From Paralcaligenes ureilyticus (lineage in GTDB: Bacteria > Pseudomonadota > Gammaproteobacteria > Burkholderiales > Burkholderiaceae_B), in contig NZ_SMAJ01000015.1 in assembly GCF_004346225.1 (NCBI RefSeq), positions 44,223 through 108,222 of the forward strand: a stretch of DNA of 64,000 nucleotides. Reading direction: 5' to 3'. Shown piece by piece: positions 26,788 to 38,560 of this stretch. Below the pieces are notes generated by a model, which worked only from the letters and a program-made list of their open reading frames with translations, ran no database searches and was not told the origin of the DNA. The position numbers and the translations under genes were made by a program. The stretch's first letter is position 1. Each line of letters starts with the position of its first letter.

Positions 26788-28791
26788 ATGACCCTGCCTG
26801 ACCAAAACCTGGCGCCATTCGGACGCATCCTGTTCCTGTCCTCGAACCCTGCCAACATCAGGGCTCAACTCGACGGGCGCAATCTGAGCCTGTCCGGCGC
26901 CTGCCCACTGCGCGACGACATCTCCACCGACGAGATCACGCCCATGCCTGTTCTGGCAAACTACGACGAAAGGCTCGGCCGCTACCCCTACACCGGCGTA
27001 CAAGCCAACGGCGAAACACTTATCGCACCCGATGCCGTCATCAATGGACGATTCACCGTGACCGTCGGCGGCAAACGCTATGGCAAGGGATCGTCGCGCG
27101 AACACAGTCCCGTCGCCGAAAAACGGGCCGGCATTCGGCTGGTCATTGCCAAGGGTTTCGAACGACTTTACCGGCAAAACGCCGATAATATAGGCCTCTT
27201 CACGTCCACCGATTTCGGCCTGATTGAACGCATCCAGCGTGGCGAAGCCATTTCGCTGCGGGAGCTGACCAAAGACCGCGATACGCTGGCGGCGACTATC
27301 CTGGCCAGCGGGGGGTTGCTGGGCTTTGGCCGCGAACACATGGCGAGCATCGCCAGCGCCGGCCAAACCACCAGTCGGCAACCGCAAACCCTATTCGAAA
27401 AAATCATTGCCCGCCACTTGTTGGAAGCCGACTGCGCAGGGCGGCGCAACGCACCCGGCGACGGGGCCTTCGTACGAGCCGACTGGCGCTTCATACACGA
27501 GTATTACACCGGCATGTGCGCACACATGCTGCATTCAACTTTCGGCAAGCCTATCACTCTGTATGACAAGGAATCCATTGTTGCATTCGAAGACCATACC
27601 TCCTATGTAGAAACCAGCTTTGCACATCTGTCGCGCGGGCTGGTGCCCAATATCCTGCGCATGTGCCAGGCGCATCGCGATTTTGTCGCCGACTACGGTC
27701 TGCGCTCACACCGCACCTTGACCGAAGCCGAAGCGGCCAGCGACAACGGTGGCAATGCGGCCGGCATATCACACGCCATGATGAGCGAACACTATGCCCT
27801 GCCCGGCCAGGTTGTAGTCGGCACGGATTCTCACACTCCGCATAGCGGGGCGCTGGGCTGCGCGGCATTCGGTGTCGGCACCACCGACATGGCCAATGCC
27901 TTTGTCACCGGCGCAGTCCGCATGACCCTGCCCGAATCGCTGCTGGTCAGGCTCGACGGCAGGCTTCCCCCTGGCGTCACGGCCAAAGATATTGTTCTGG
28001 AGCTACTGGCCCGGCCCGAAATTCGCGACGGCCTGGGCATCGGCAAGGTTTTTGAATTCACCGGACCGTCAGTGGATACTCTCTCGACCGACGAGCGGGC
28101 TACCTTGACCAACATGACGGCGGAGCTTGGCGGCCTGACGGGCATCGTGGCTCCCGACCAGGAAACCGTCCGCTTTCTGCGGGAACGCCGCGGCGTCGAA
28201 TTCGCCCTTGAAGAATGGATGCACAGCGACCCCGATGCTCACTATGCCGCCACCCTGCACATCGACTGCGCGCAGCTCTCGCCCATGGTGGCCCGCCCTG
28301 GCGACCCGGGCCACGGCGTTTCAATCAAGGATTTGCAGGAACGCGTAATAATCGGCATCGCTTACGGAGGATCCTGCACCGCAGGCAAGCGTGCAGACTT
28401 CGATCATTACCATGCCGTGCTGGCCTGGGGGCTGGAGCACGGCCTGCGCGTACCCTCCTCGGTCACGCTTTACCTGCAATACGGCACGACCGCCGTCAGG
28501 GACTACTGCGTGGCGCGCGGCTACGATCGCGTATTCAACGCCGTAGGGGCACACATGCTGGAGCCCTCTTGCGGGGCTTGCGCCAACTGCGGCCCCGGTT
28601 CATCGACCCAAGCGGACCAAGTCACCGTCAGCGCCATCAACCGCAATTTCCCCGGCCGATCCGGCCCCGGAAAAGTCTGGCTGGCCAGCCCGCCTACCGT
28701 CGCGGCCAGCGCCCTGGCGGGAGAATTGATTTCGTTTGAAGAGTTGCAGAGACGAACAGCCGTCATATTTTCGCCACACTCTATTTCTTAA
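26788..28791 (+). CDS. Aconitase-family hydro-lyase with swivel domain first (LeuD-LeuC-type fusion), substrate unknown
   Basis: A 667-residue member of the aconitase superfamily with reversed domain order. The small swivel domain comes first (about 30-175; GDD-like CPLRDDISTDEITPMP; YGKGSSREHSPVAEKRAG with GSSRE at 101-105). The large [4Fe-4S] domain follows from about residue 195 (LFEKIIARHLLEA, GTDSHTPHSGALGC). Cluster ligands are likely Cys530 (GGSCTAGKRADF) plus Cys595 and Cys598 (EPSCGACANCGPGSS); Cys601 is extra. The usual SCTN motif reads SCTA. AcnB shares the domain order but adds a HEAT-like domain; AcnA and LeuC differ in layout. Candidates include hydratases of methylated or unsaturated dicarboxylates. 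It lies 74 bp after the LysR gene. Confidence 0.8.
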   Translation: MTLPDQNLAPFGRILFLSSNPANIRAQLDGRNLSLSGACPLRDDISTDEITPMPVLANYDERLGRYPYTGVQANGETLIAPDAVINGRFTVTVGGKRYGKGSSREHSPVAEKRAGIRLVIAKGFERLYRQNADNIGLFTSTDFGLIERIQRGEAISLRELTKDRDTLAATILASGGLLGFGREHMASIASAGQTTSRQPQTLFEKIIARHLLEADCAGRRNAPGDGAFVRADWRFIHEYYTGMCAHMLHSTFGKPITLYDKESIVAFEDHTSYVETSFAHLSRGLVPNILRMCQAHRDFVADYGLRSHRTLTEAEAASDNGGNAAGISHAMMSEHYALPGQVVVGTDSHTPHSGALGCAAFGVGTTDMANAFVTGAVRMTLPESLLVRLDGRLPPGVTAKDIVLELLARPEIRDGLGIGKVFEFTGPSVDTLSTDERATLTNMTAELGGLTGIVAPDQETVRFLRERRGVEFALEEWMHSDPDAHYAATLHIDCAQLSPMVARPGDPGHGVSIKDLQERVIIGIAYGGSCTAGKRADFDHYHAVLAWGLEHGLRVPSSVTLYLQYGTTAVRDYCVARGYDRVFNAVGAHMLEPSCGACANCGPGSSTQADQVTVSAINRNFPGRSGPGKVWLASPPTVAASALAGELISFEELQRRTAVIFSPHSIS

Positions 28792-28792
28792 G

Positions 28793-28811
28793 TCTTATAT
28801 AAGATATAAGA
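28793..28811 (+). promoter_or_regulatory. Operator-like site upstream of acnB, identical to the mdh site
   Basis: TCTTATATAAGATATAAGA, identical over 19 bases to 19308-19326. It begins 2 bp after the preceding gene's stop and ends 3 bp before the acnB -35 element, the same spacing as at mdh. Confidence 0.7.
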
Positions 28812-28814
28812 CAT

Positions 28815-28843
28815 TTGCCTGATTGCGTGCTTCCTCTTACAAT
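28815..28843 (+). promoter_or_regulatory. Candidate acnB promoter
   Basis: TTGCCT (28815-28820) and TACAAT (28838-28843) are separated by 17 bp; TACAAT matches the -10 consensus at five of six positions. Transcription would start about 35 nt before the acnB ATG. Confidence 0.6.
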
Positions 28844-28886
28844 TCGGGGGTCAGCTTTCCCACCCCTTAATCGAAGGGCACGCACC

Positions 28887-31472
28887 ATGCTAAATACGTA
28901 CCGTCAACATGTGGCCGAGCGCGCAGCGCTTGGCACTGTCCCCCTGCCGCTATCGGCACAACAAACCGCAGACCTGATCGAATTGCTTAAAAACCCGCCC
29001 GCTGGCGAGGCCGATTTTTTGCTTGATCTGATTACACACCGAGTTCCTGCGGGCGTAGACGATGCGGCCAAGGTCAAGGCGTCTTATCTGGCCGCGGTGG
29101 CGCTGGGAAAAGAAACCTGCCCCCTGATCGACCGCAAACACGCAACCAAGCTGCTGGGCACGATGCTGGGGGGCTACAACATAAGCCCTCTCATTGGGCT
29201 GCTGGATAACGCCGACCTGGCCCCTGTCGCGGCCGACGCACTGAAAAACAGCTTGCTGGTATTCGACGCTTTCCACGACGTGCAGGAAAAGGCCGAAAAA
29301 GGCAATCAGTACGCCAAGGCGATTCTGCAAAGCTGGGCCGATGCCGAATGGTTCACCAGCCGCCCCGAAGTTCCGCAAAGCCTGACACTGACCGTGTTCA
29401 AGGTCAACGGCGAAACCAATACCGACGACTTGTCTCCCGCACCCGATGCATGGAGCCGCCCCGACATCCCTCTGCATGCGCTGGCCATGCTGAAGAACCC
29501 GCGTCCCGGCATCGAGCCTGATGAACCGGGTAAAGTCGGCCCCATGAAATTCATTGAACGCCTGAAGGAAAAAGGCCACCTGGTGGCCTATGTCGGCGAC
29601 GTGGTCGGCACCGGTTCCTCGCGCAAGTCTGCAACGAACTCGGTCCTTTGGCTGACGGGCGAAGACATCCCCTTTGTACCCAACAAGCGCTTTGGCGGCG
29701 TCTGTCTGGGTAGCAAGATTGCCCCGATTTTCTATAACACCATGGAAGACTCCGGCGCCTTGCCCATCGAGCTGGACGTATCCAAGATGGAAATGGGCGA
29801 CGTGATCGAGCTGCGCCCCTACGAGGGTCGTGCGCTTAAAGACGGCAAAGTCATTGCACAGTTCGAACTCAAGTCCGACGTGCTGCTCGACGAAGTGCGC
29901 GCCGGCGGCCGCATTCCACTGATCATCGGTCGAGGCCTGACGGCCAAGGCACGGGCCGCGCTGGGCCTGCCCGCCACCACCCTGTTTCGCCTGCCGCACA
30001 ATCCGGCCGACTCGGGCAAGGGCTACACCCTGGCGCAAAAAATCGTGGGTCGGGCCTGCGGCCTGCCCGAAGGCACTGGCATCCGTCCCGGAACCTATTG
30101 CGAGCCCAAGATGACCTCGGTCGGCAGCCAGGACACGACCGGCCCCATGACACGCGACGAGCTCAAAGACTTGGCCTGCCTGGGCTTCTCGGCCGACCTG
30201 GTGATGCAATCGTTCTGCCACACGGCGGCCTATCCCAAACCTGTCGACGTCAAAACCCATCACGAACTGCCCGCGTTCATGAGCACTCGCGGCGGCGTAT
30301 CGCTGCGCCCGGGCGACGGCATCATCCACTCCTGGTTGAACCGCATGTTGCTGCCCGACACCGTGGGCACCGGCGGCGACTCGCATACGCGCTTCCCCAT
30401 CGGCATCAGCTTTCCGGCCGGCTCGGGCCTGGTGGCCTTTGCCGCGGCCACCGGCGTGATGCCTCTGGACATGCCTGAATCCGTTCTGGTGCGCTTCAAA
30501 GGCAAGCTGCAGCCGGGCGTCACATTGCGCGATCTGGTCAACGCCATTCCGCTTTATGCCATCAAGCAGGGCCTGCTTACGGTTGAAACCAAGGGCAAGA
30601 AGAATATTTTCTCGGGCCGCATCCTGGAAATCGAAGGCCTGCCCAATCTGAAGATCGAACAGGCTTTCGAGCTGTCGGACGCATCAGCCGAGCGCTCGGC
30701 CGCCGGTTGCACCGTGCGCCTGGGCAAAGAGCCCATCATCGAATACATCAACAGCAACATCACCTTGCTGAAATGGATGATTGCCAACGGCTACGAAGAC
30801 GAGCGCACGCTGGGCCGCCGCATCAAGGCCATGCAGGCGTGGCTGGCCAACCCGCAACTGATCGAGCCCGACGCCGACGCGCAATACGCGGCCGTGATAA
30901 ATATCGACCTGGCCGAAGTGCATGAGCCCATTCTGGCCTGCCCCAACGATCCCGATGACGTCAAAACGTTGTCCGATGTCGCCGGCACGCATATCGATGA
31001 AGTATTCATAGGCAGCTGCATGACCAATATCGGGCACTTCCGCGCAGCCTCCAAGCTGCTTGAAGGCAAACGCGATATCCCCGTCAAGCTGTGGGTTGCC
31101 CCGCCCACCAAAATGGACCAGAAACAGCTCACCGAAGAAGGTCACTACGGCGTTCTGGGGAGTGCCGGCGCACGCATGGAAATGCCGGGATGCTCGCTGT
31201 GCATGGGCAACCAGGCGCAGGTGCGCGAAGGCGCCACCGTCATGTCGACCAGCACGCGCAATTTCCCCAACCGTCTGGGCAAGAACGCCAATGTGTTCCT
31301 GGGTTCGGCCGAACTGGCTGCGATTTGTTCACGACTGGGCAGAATCCCCACCAAGGCCGAGTACATGGCCGATATGGGCGTCCTGAACCAGGATAGCGAT
31401 CAAATCTACCGTTACATGAACTTCGATCAGATCGAAGACTTCAAGGAAATCGCCGACGCGGTTAGTGTCTAG
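28887..31472 (+). CDS. acnB: Bifunctional aconitate hydratase B / 2-methylisocitrate dehydratase
   Basis: Aconitase B, 861 residues from ATG 28887 ([16 protein letters not shown]) after GAAGGG; the open frame begins 24 codons earlier but is not protein-like there. Domains in order: HEAT-like N-terminal domain (1-160), swivel domain with [16 protein letters not shown] (about 245-260), then the catalytic domains with [12 protein letters not shown] and [13 protein letters not shown] holding the cluster cysteines. AcnB handles citrate/isocitrate and in methylcitrate-cycle bacteria also hydrates 2-methyl-cis-aconitate, which fits the prpBCD genes upstream. It has its own promoter and GntR-type operator. 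Confidence 0.96.
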   Translation: MLNTYRQHVAERAALGTVPLPLSAQQTADLIELLKNPPAGEADFLLDLITHRVPAGVDDAAKVKASYLAAVALGKETCPLIDRKHATKLLGTMLGGYNISPLIGLLDNADLAPVAADALKNSLLVFDAFHDVQEKAEKGNQYAKAILQSWADAEWFTSRPEVPQSLTLTVFKVNGETNTDDLSPAPDAWSRPDIPLHALAMLKNPRPGIEPDEPGKVGPMKFIERLKEKGHLVAYVGDVVGTGSSRKSATNSVLWLTGEDIPFVPNKRFGGVCLGSKIAPIFYNTMEDSGALPIELDVSKMEMGDVIELRPYEGRALKDGKVIAQFELKSDVLLDEVRAGGRIPLIIGRGLTAKARAALGLPATTLFRLPHNPADSGKGYTLAQKIVGRACGLPEGTGIRPGTYCEPKMTSVGSQDTTGPMTRDELKDLACLGFSADLVMQSFCHTAAYPKPVDVKTHHELPAFMSTRGGVSLRPGDGIIHSWLNRMLLPDTVGTGGDSHTRFPIGISFPAGSGLVAFAAATGVMPLDMPESVLVRFKGKLQPGVTLRDLVNAIPLYAIKQGLLTVETKGKKNIFSGRILEIEGLPNLKIEQAFELSDASAERSAAGCTVRLGKEPIIEYINSNITLLKWMIANGYEDERTLGRRIKAMQAWLANPQLIEPDADAQYAAVINIDLAEVHEPILACPNDPDDVKTLSDVAGTHIDEVFIGSCMTNIGHFRAASKLLEGKRDIPVKLWVAPPTKMDQKQLTEEGHYGVLGSAGARMEMPGCSLCMGNQAQVREGATVMSTSTRNFPNRLGKNANVFLGSAELAAICSRLGRIPTKAEYMADMGVLNQDSDQIYRYMNFDQIEDFKEIADAVSV

Positions 31473-31782
31473 GGATCGCTAAACACGACAATGGCACCCA
31501 CAAGGGGTGCCGCTACAAATAACATGCCCGTGAATCATGTAGTGGCACCCCTCGTGGGTGCCATTTTTTAATCATATCAGGCAATTATCACTCCCAGGAC
31601 TACCCAGCCAAAACGCCTCTCCAGTTGGAAAAAACCGGCTCTGCAAAATTTTGGCAATCAGGCCTAAAATGGTGTGATCGCCGGCAGCGATCCTGTGGTC
31701 TCAATTGATATGCTACTGTCTCTTCAGAATCCCGCCGCCCCACTCAGGTTCATGCTAACGTCATCCTTCCACGGAGCTCACT
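31473..31782. other. Intergenic region acnB/acnA: inverted repeat pair, no gene
   Basis: 310 bases. The first 95 hold two inverted palindromic repeats. A GATCGC-CGGCA-GCGATC hairpin lies at 31677-31693. No convincing promoter was found for acnA, which has a CGGAG ribosome binding site just before its ATG. Confidence 0.6.
31491..31569. repeat. Inverted pair of 26-bp palindromic repeats after acnB, second copy terminator-like
   Basis: A GGCACCC/GGGTGCC copy in minus orientation (31491-31516) faces a plus-orientation copy (31539-31564, GTAGT start, loop CTCGT). The second is followed by an uninterrupted T run (ATTTTTT), so it has the full form of an intrinsic terminator. Confidence 0.8.
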
Positions 31783-34488
<2,706 letters not shown>

Positions 34489-34496
34489 CCTCGCAC

Positions 34497-35708
34497 ATGC
34501 CACGTACCCCCGCCACCCCCCATGCCCCGCGCCAGTCTCGCGACGTTCAGCTCCTTGTTGCGCTGGCGGGGTCGCTGGCTTCGTCCGGATGCCGCCTGGA
34601 AGATGTCTACTGGGAAAACCTGCTGGCTGCGCATATCAACAAACTGCTGCAGGGCCGCAAGAACAAGGCCATCGAAACGGCGCTTGAACATCTGGTCGAG
34701 CAAAATCTGAATGCCTACGAAATTCTCGTCGAGCAATCCGAAACGCTGTCAGAGTCCACTCAACTGACCGTCGACGGTGTCGAATACGACGTGCTTCTAT
34801 TCTCGGCCCCGATCGTGGCCTGGACACGTTATCAGTTGCCCGAGGGCCGTTTGGGCAAAGCTGTGCAGCAGGCCATCGACAAACAGTTGCGCACCCATAT
34901 CGTGGCCGGCGACGCACGGTTGGCGCTGGTCCCGCAACTGGTCTGTTTTGATCAAATGCCGCAATCCTTCCAGGAAACCTGGGCATGGACCCGGCACCTG
35001 GGCATGGCTGCCATCAACGCGGGACCAGACTCGCCTCTGATCAAGGCCGCGGCCGACTCGCAAGGCATGCTGGCCGATGCACGCTTCATTGTCGGCGCCA
35101 TCGTGGTGCCCAAGGGTGGAGCGCTATTTCGTTGGCAATCGCCCGAGGCGGGCCATGCGGCAACGCGCGAGCAATGCTTTGCCAACTGGTCCCATGACAA
35201 TGCCCAAACCCTGGCTACGTTATTTACAGGGTGCAATTTCGAGCATCTTGCGCCCGACGCCTATTACATCAGCAATCGTGAAGCGGATCGCCATCTGCGC
35301 CCCCTGGCGCTGAAGGCGTCGGTCACTTGGCTGCAAACGGTAGCCGCCATACCGGCCGGCGACCTGCGCGCCGCCGTTGTCGGCTGCGGCGACGGCCTGG
35401 TCGAAGAATACCGGATCGGCTTTAGCACCCGGCACAACAATGACGTGATCTACGGGTGCATCTGGCCTATTCTGAGCAAGGACGAAGCAGCCGCCGAAAG
35501 TACCGATGGTGCGCAAGCCGAGATCCCCGACGATATCGCCGCGCTCATCAAGGAGCTGGGCATAAATGACACGCGACGCCTGCCGGGCCTTTACCCGGCC
35601 GAGTTCTGCGACGACTGCGGCGCGCCCTACTTCCCCAGTCCGCTAGGCGAGATGATGCACCCTGAGCTTCCCGAAGAAATCGATACGAATCCGGTTCATT
35701 TTCATTAA
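34497..35708 (+). CDS. Conserved protein of unknown function, DUF2863-like
   Basis: 403 residues with no signal peptide or membrane segment, so probably cytoplasmic. I recognise it as resembling the DUF2863 proteins of Burkholderiales, based on overall length and style rather than a catalytic motif. Features: an N-terminal helical part (LEDVYWENLLAAHINKLLQGRKNKAIETALEHL), a central alpha/beta region (YDVLLFSAPIVAWTRYQLPEG), and a C-terminal CDDCGAPYFPSP that could bind zinc. It starts 8 bp after acnA, so it is probably co-transcribed with it. A palindromic repeat follows the stop immediately. Confidence 0.75.
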   Translation: MPRTPATPHAPRQSRDVQLLVALAGSLASSGCRLEDVYWENLLAAHINKLLQGRKNKAIETALEHLVEQNLNAYEILVEQSETLSESTQLTVDGVEYDVLLFSAPIVAWTRYQLPEGRLGKAVQQAIDKQLRTHIVAGDARLALVPQLVCFDQMPQSFQETWAWTRHLGMAAINAGPDSPLIKAAADSQGMLADARFIVGAIVVPKGGALFRWQSPEAGHAATREQCFANWSHDNAQTLATLFTGCNFEHLAPDAYYISNREADRHLRPLALKASVTWLQTVAAIPAGDLRAAVVGCGDGLVEEYRIGFSTRHNNDVIYGCIWPILSKDEAAAESTDGAQAEIPDDIAALIKELGINDTRRLPGLYPAEFCDDCGAPYFPSPLGEMMHPELPEEIDTNPVHFH

Positions 35709-35751
35709 TGTAGCGCCGCCCCTTTGTAGCGCCACCCCTTGTGGGTGGCGA
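35709..35751 (+). repeat. 26-bp palindromic repeat with duplicated left half, overlapping the earP start
   Basis: A half copy (35709-35725) is followed by a full GCCACCC/GGGTGGC copy (35726-35751). The only plausible earP start codons, TTG 35739 and GTG 35745, lie in the loop and right arm of the full copy. Confidence 0.8.
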
Positions 35752-36911
35752 TTTCCAACCTCGACCACCACGCCCCCATAAACTCCAACCTTCCTGCCCC
35801 CCCGCTCAGCTTCGACATCTTTTGCCGGGTCGTCGACAATTTTGGCGATATCGGCGTCTGCTGGCGCCTCGCGCGGCAATTGGCGGATATGCCCAGCGGC
35901 CACCGCGTGCGCCTGTGGGTCGACGACCTGCACAGCTTCGCCAAAATCGAAACGCACGTCGACCCGACGCAAGATCGGCAAATCGTTCGGCGCATCGACC
36001 TGGTGCACTGGACTGTCGAGCCGCCCGACCTGCAACCCCACGAAATCGTAATCGAAGCCTTCGCCTGTGACCCGCCCAAGGGCTTTATCCAGCGCATGAC
36101 CGCAGAACGTAGCGTCTGGATCAACCTTGAATATCTCAGCGCCGAACCCTGGGTCGAAGGCTGCCATGCCCTTGCCTCCATACATGCCAGCGGCTTGCGC
36201 AAAAGCTTTTTTTTCCCCGGATTTACGATACGAACCGGCGGCCTATTGCGCGAACCGAAACTGATCAAAACCCGCGACCACTGGCTGTCCGAGCCGGGCA
36301 ATGCAAACACCCTGCGGCAAGCCCTGCACCTGCCTGGCGACCTGTCCCAGAGCCTGCAACAGGGCTGTCGACAGGTATTTCTGTTCTGCTACCCCAGCGC
36401 GCCTGCATTGGGTCTGCTGCAAGGCCTCGCACGCAATTCCATGCCCTCGGTCGTACTCGTGCCGGCCGGTGTCTACCCACGGCTTGTCATGCACCAAACA
36501 CCCCATGTACGCGTCCACGAAATCCCCTTCGTGGACCAGACCGCCTTCGACCACCTGTTATGGAGCAGCGACCTGAATTGCGTGCGAGGTGAAGATTCGC
36601 TCATCCGCGCAATGTGGGCGGGTAAGCCGTTCTTGTGGCAAATCTATCGGCAAAACGAAGACGCTCATCTGACCAAATTGCAGGCATGGCTTGCACAAAC
36701 CTCATTTTCACCTGCCGTCCATGCCCTGATGCAGGCATGGAACACAGGCACAGACGCCGAATTCGGCGAACGGATCAGCCAGATAATGAGCCCGCCCGCA
36801 TGGCGCCAATGGCAGCACGACACGCATTCATGGACAGAAAAAATGGCCCGGCAACCCGATATGGCGAGCTCTTTGCTGGAGCTTTGCGTGAAAATGCTCC
36901 AAACAGGTTAA
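35745..36911 (+). CDS. earP: EF-P arginine rhamnosyltransferase EarP
   Basis: Transfers rhamnose from dTDP-rhamnose to Arg32 of elongation factor P, needed for efficient translation of polyproline stretches. The family signature is FDIFCRVVDNFGDIGVCWRLARQLA near residues 23-47. The C-terminal HQTPHVRVHEIPFVDQTAFDHLLWSSDLNCVRGEDSLIRA contains the nucleotide-sugar site. About 389 residues, as expected. No ATG exists before the conserved region: the usable starts are GTG 35745 or TTG 35739, both inside a palindromic repeat and without a clear ribosome binding site. The partner efp lies 84 bp downstream. Confidence 0.9.
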   Translation: MAISNLDHHAPINSNLPAPPLSFDIFCRVVDNFGDIGVCWRLARQLADMPSGHRVRLWVDDLHSFAKIETHVDPTQDRQIVRRIDLVHWTVEPPDLQPHEIVIEAFACDPPKGFIQRMTAERSVWINLEYLSAEPWVEGCHALASIHASGLRKSFFFPGFTIRTGGLLREPKLIKTRDHWLSEPGNANTLRQALHLPGDLSQSLQQGCRQVFLFCYPSAPALGLLQGLARNSMPSVVLVPAGVYPRLVMHQTPHVRVHEIPFVDQTAFDHLLWSSDLNCVRGEDSLIRAMWAGKPFLWQIYRQNEDAHLTKLQAWLAQTSFSPAVHALMQAWNTGTDAEFGERISQIMSPPAWRQWQHDTHSWTEKMARQPDMASSLLELCVKMLQTG

Positions 36912-36995
36912 AATGCTGAGTTTTGTAGAAAATTGTGCTCCGAACCGGCAGTTTCACCATCTGGCGGAGCAAATCACCCCGGAGCTTTTTTAAAC

Positions 36996-37553
36996 ATGAA
37001 AACCGCACAAGAACTGCGCGTTGGCAACGTTGTCATGGTGGGCAGCGACGCCCAGATCATCCTGAAGGCCGAATACAACAAATCGGGCCGTAACTCTGCC
37101 GTTGTAAAACTGAAATTCAAAAACCTCCTCACCGGGTCGGGCAGCGAACTGGTGTACAAGGCCGATGAGAAGTTCGATATCGTTGTTCTGGACCGCAAAG
37201 AATGCACCTATTCGTACTTTGCCGATCCCATGTATGTCTTTATGGACGAAGAATACAATCAGCACGAAATCGAAGTCGAAAGCATGGGCGACGCCCTGAA
37301 CTACCTTGAAGAAGGCATGAAAGTCGAAGTCGTGTTCTACGGCGAACGGGCTCTTTCGGTTGATCTGCCCACCATCGTTGTGCGCGAAATCATCTATACC
37401 GAACCCGCCGTGCGCGGCGACACCTCGGGCAAAGTGCTCAAGCCCGCCAAAATCAACACCGGCATGGATCTTAACGTACCGCTGTTTTGCGCAATTGGCG
37501 ACAAAATCGAAATCGACACGCGCACCGGAGAATACCGCAGCCGCGTCATGTAA
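36996..37553 (+). CDS. efp: Elongation factor P (Arg32 type)
   Basis: Ribosome-binding factor that rescues stalling at consecutive prolines. 185 residues from ATG 36996 ([16 protein letters not shown]), preceded by CGGAG. The three-domain fold is evident. The loop that reaches the peptidyl-transferase centre is [12 protein letters not shown], with Arg32 where lysine-modified forms have Lys34. This matches rhamnosylation by the EarP encoded just upstream. The stop is 8 bp from the stop of the convergent DUF1178-like gene. Confidence 0.97.
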   Translation: MKTAQELRVGNVVMVGSDAQIILKAEYNKSGRNSAVVKLKFKNLLTGSGSELVYKADEKFDIVVLDRKECTYSYFADPMYVFMDEEYNQHEIEVESMGDALNYLEEGMKVEVVFYGERALSVDLPTIVVREIIYTEPAVRGDTSGKVLKPAKINTGMDLNVPLFCAIGDKIEIDTRTGEYRSRVM

Positions 37554-37561
37554 AAGCTTGT

Positions 37562-38029
37562 TTACTGCAGGCGATCATCATCCAGATAATCAGGAATAGG
37601 CATTACGACAATGCCGTCCTGAGCCAGCGATTCGCGCTCCTGCGCCGTGGCAGTGCCGCGGATGGCGCGCTCTTCAATGACACCCTCGTGCATGCGGCGG
37701 GCTTCTTCGGAAAACTGCTCACCGACGTTTTCAGTGCTGCGCACAATCTGACGCAGATGGCGCAGAATCTCGCCCTGCAGTTGCATCAATTGCGAGCTGG
37801 CCGGTGCCGCAACCGCTGTTTTATCAGTCTTTTCAGGGGCTTGCGGCTCGCGTGCATGGCCCACATTAATGCGAGGCGCCGACAATTTCTTGCCGACCTT
37901 GCTGCTGCCGCACACCGGACACGCCAACAGGCCACGAGCCTGCTGCGATTCGTAGCCATCGGCCGAGCCGAACCAGCCTTCAAAAATATGGCCGGATTCA
38001 CACTGAAGATCGAAAACTTTTAATGTCAT
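37562..38029 (-). CDS. DUF1178-family protein
   Basis: 155-residue small soluble protein. The N-terminus MTLKVFDLQCESGHIFEGWFGS and LLACPVCGSSKVGKKLSAPR define the DUF1178 family. Cys9 and His13 together with the CPVC pair could form a zinc site. A C-terminal helical segment (about 85-125) contains ILRHLRQIVRSTENVGEQF and NVGEQFSEEARRMHEG. Function unknown in the family. Convergent with efp. Confidence 0.88.
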   Translation of the reverse strand: MTLKVFDLQCESGHIFEGWFGSADGYESQQARGLLACPVCGSSKVGKKLSAPRINVGHAREPQAPEKTDKTAVAAPASSQLMQLQGEILRHLRQIVRSTENVGEQFSEEARRMHEGVIEERAIRGTATAQERESLAQDGIVVMPIPDYLDDDRLQ

Positions 38030-38112
38030 GGGAACACTATGGGGGCGTTTGGCCTTAAAACAAGATTGTATCCTCTGATTCCATTCTAAACCGACCGTAC
38101 ACTTTTATTGAC

Positions 38113-38274
38113 GACGCCCCAAAGGGTGCCGCTGCGAAAACGTTGCGGTGGATCATGTCAAAAACGTAGCAGCGAATCATGTAGCGGCAGCCCTTGTGGC
38201 TGCCATCGGTGTTCCGTTCTATCAATACCACGACGGTTAGCAACGATTTTGGCAGCCACAAGGGCTGCCGCTAC
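38113..38274. repeat. 26-bp palindromic repeats, one decayed and two inverted full copies
   Basis: A decayed minus copy (38113-38135) is followed by a perfect plus copy (38181-38206) and a perfect minus copy (38250-38274), both of the GGCAGCC/GGCTGCC version. A GTAGC half also occurs at 38166. Confidence 0.8.
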
Positions 38275-38287
38275 ATGAGACGGTCAT

Positions 38288-38395
38288 ACAAACATCAACC
38301 ACACGAGCGGCGTGGGCAGTTGGCAAAGCCAGGATCGGACGAGGCGAGCACCACCCTGCCTGGGCCGTCACCCCCGTGCCCAAAGAACGAAAAAG
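38288..38395 (+). repeat. Large palindromic element, copy P2 (diverged)
   Basis: Starts with ACAAACATCAACCACACGAG (38288-38307), identical to 48185-48204. The core at 38323-38360 aligns without gaps to the 38-base core of P1 (2173-2210), keeping AGCCAGGA and the terminal TGCC. The internal hairpin is reduced to TGGC-AAA-GCCA. Confidence 0.6.
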
Positions 38396-38449
38396 CCAAT
38401 CACTCGCTCCCATTCCAAACACCAGCATCTGTTTTAGCCTTTGCCCATA

Positions 38450-38466
38450 ATTTCATCTAATGAAAT
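38450..38466 (+). promoter_or_regulatory. Candidate IclR operator upstream of the catabolic operon
   Basis: ATTTCATCTAATGAAAT is an inverted repeat (ATTTCAT, CTA, ATGAAAT), 95 bp before the first Bug start codon. A related 17-mer, GTTTCTTCTGATGAAAT, overlaps the start codon of the IclR gene at 47286-47302. Confidence 0.4.
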
Positions 38467-38560
38467 CATGATGCGACAGATGGAATATGTCGCTATTATG
38501 CGCACAATCGCTTCCTTCATTAGCGCTTACAAAAACCGGACCCTCAAATCAGGAGAAGAC

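Larger units (their letters stand above)
38030..38560. other. Intergenic region upstream of the catabolic island: repeats and operator-like palindrome
   Basis: 531 bases between divergent genes, with no credible protein. It contains palindromic repeats at 38113-38135 (decayed), 38181-38206 and 38250-38274, the large palindromic element copy P2 at 38288-38395, and the palindrome at 38450-38466 near the next operon. Confidence 0.65.

Noticed and set aside
38441..38560. 40-residue N-terminal extension of Bug receptor 2
   Set aside because: ATG 38561 has an AGGAG site and begins a normal signal peptide; the extension runs through the promoter and operator region.
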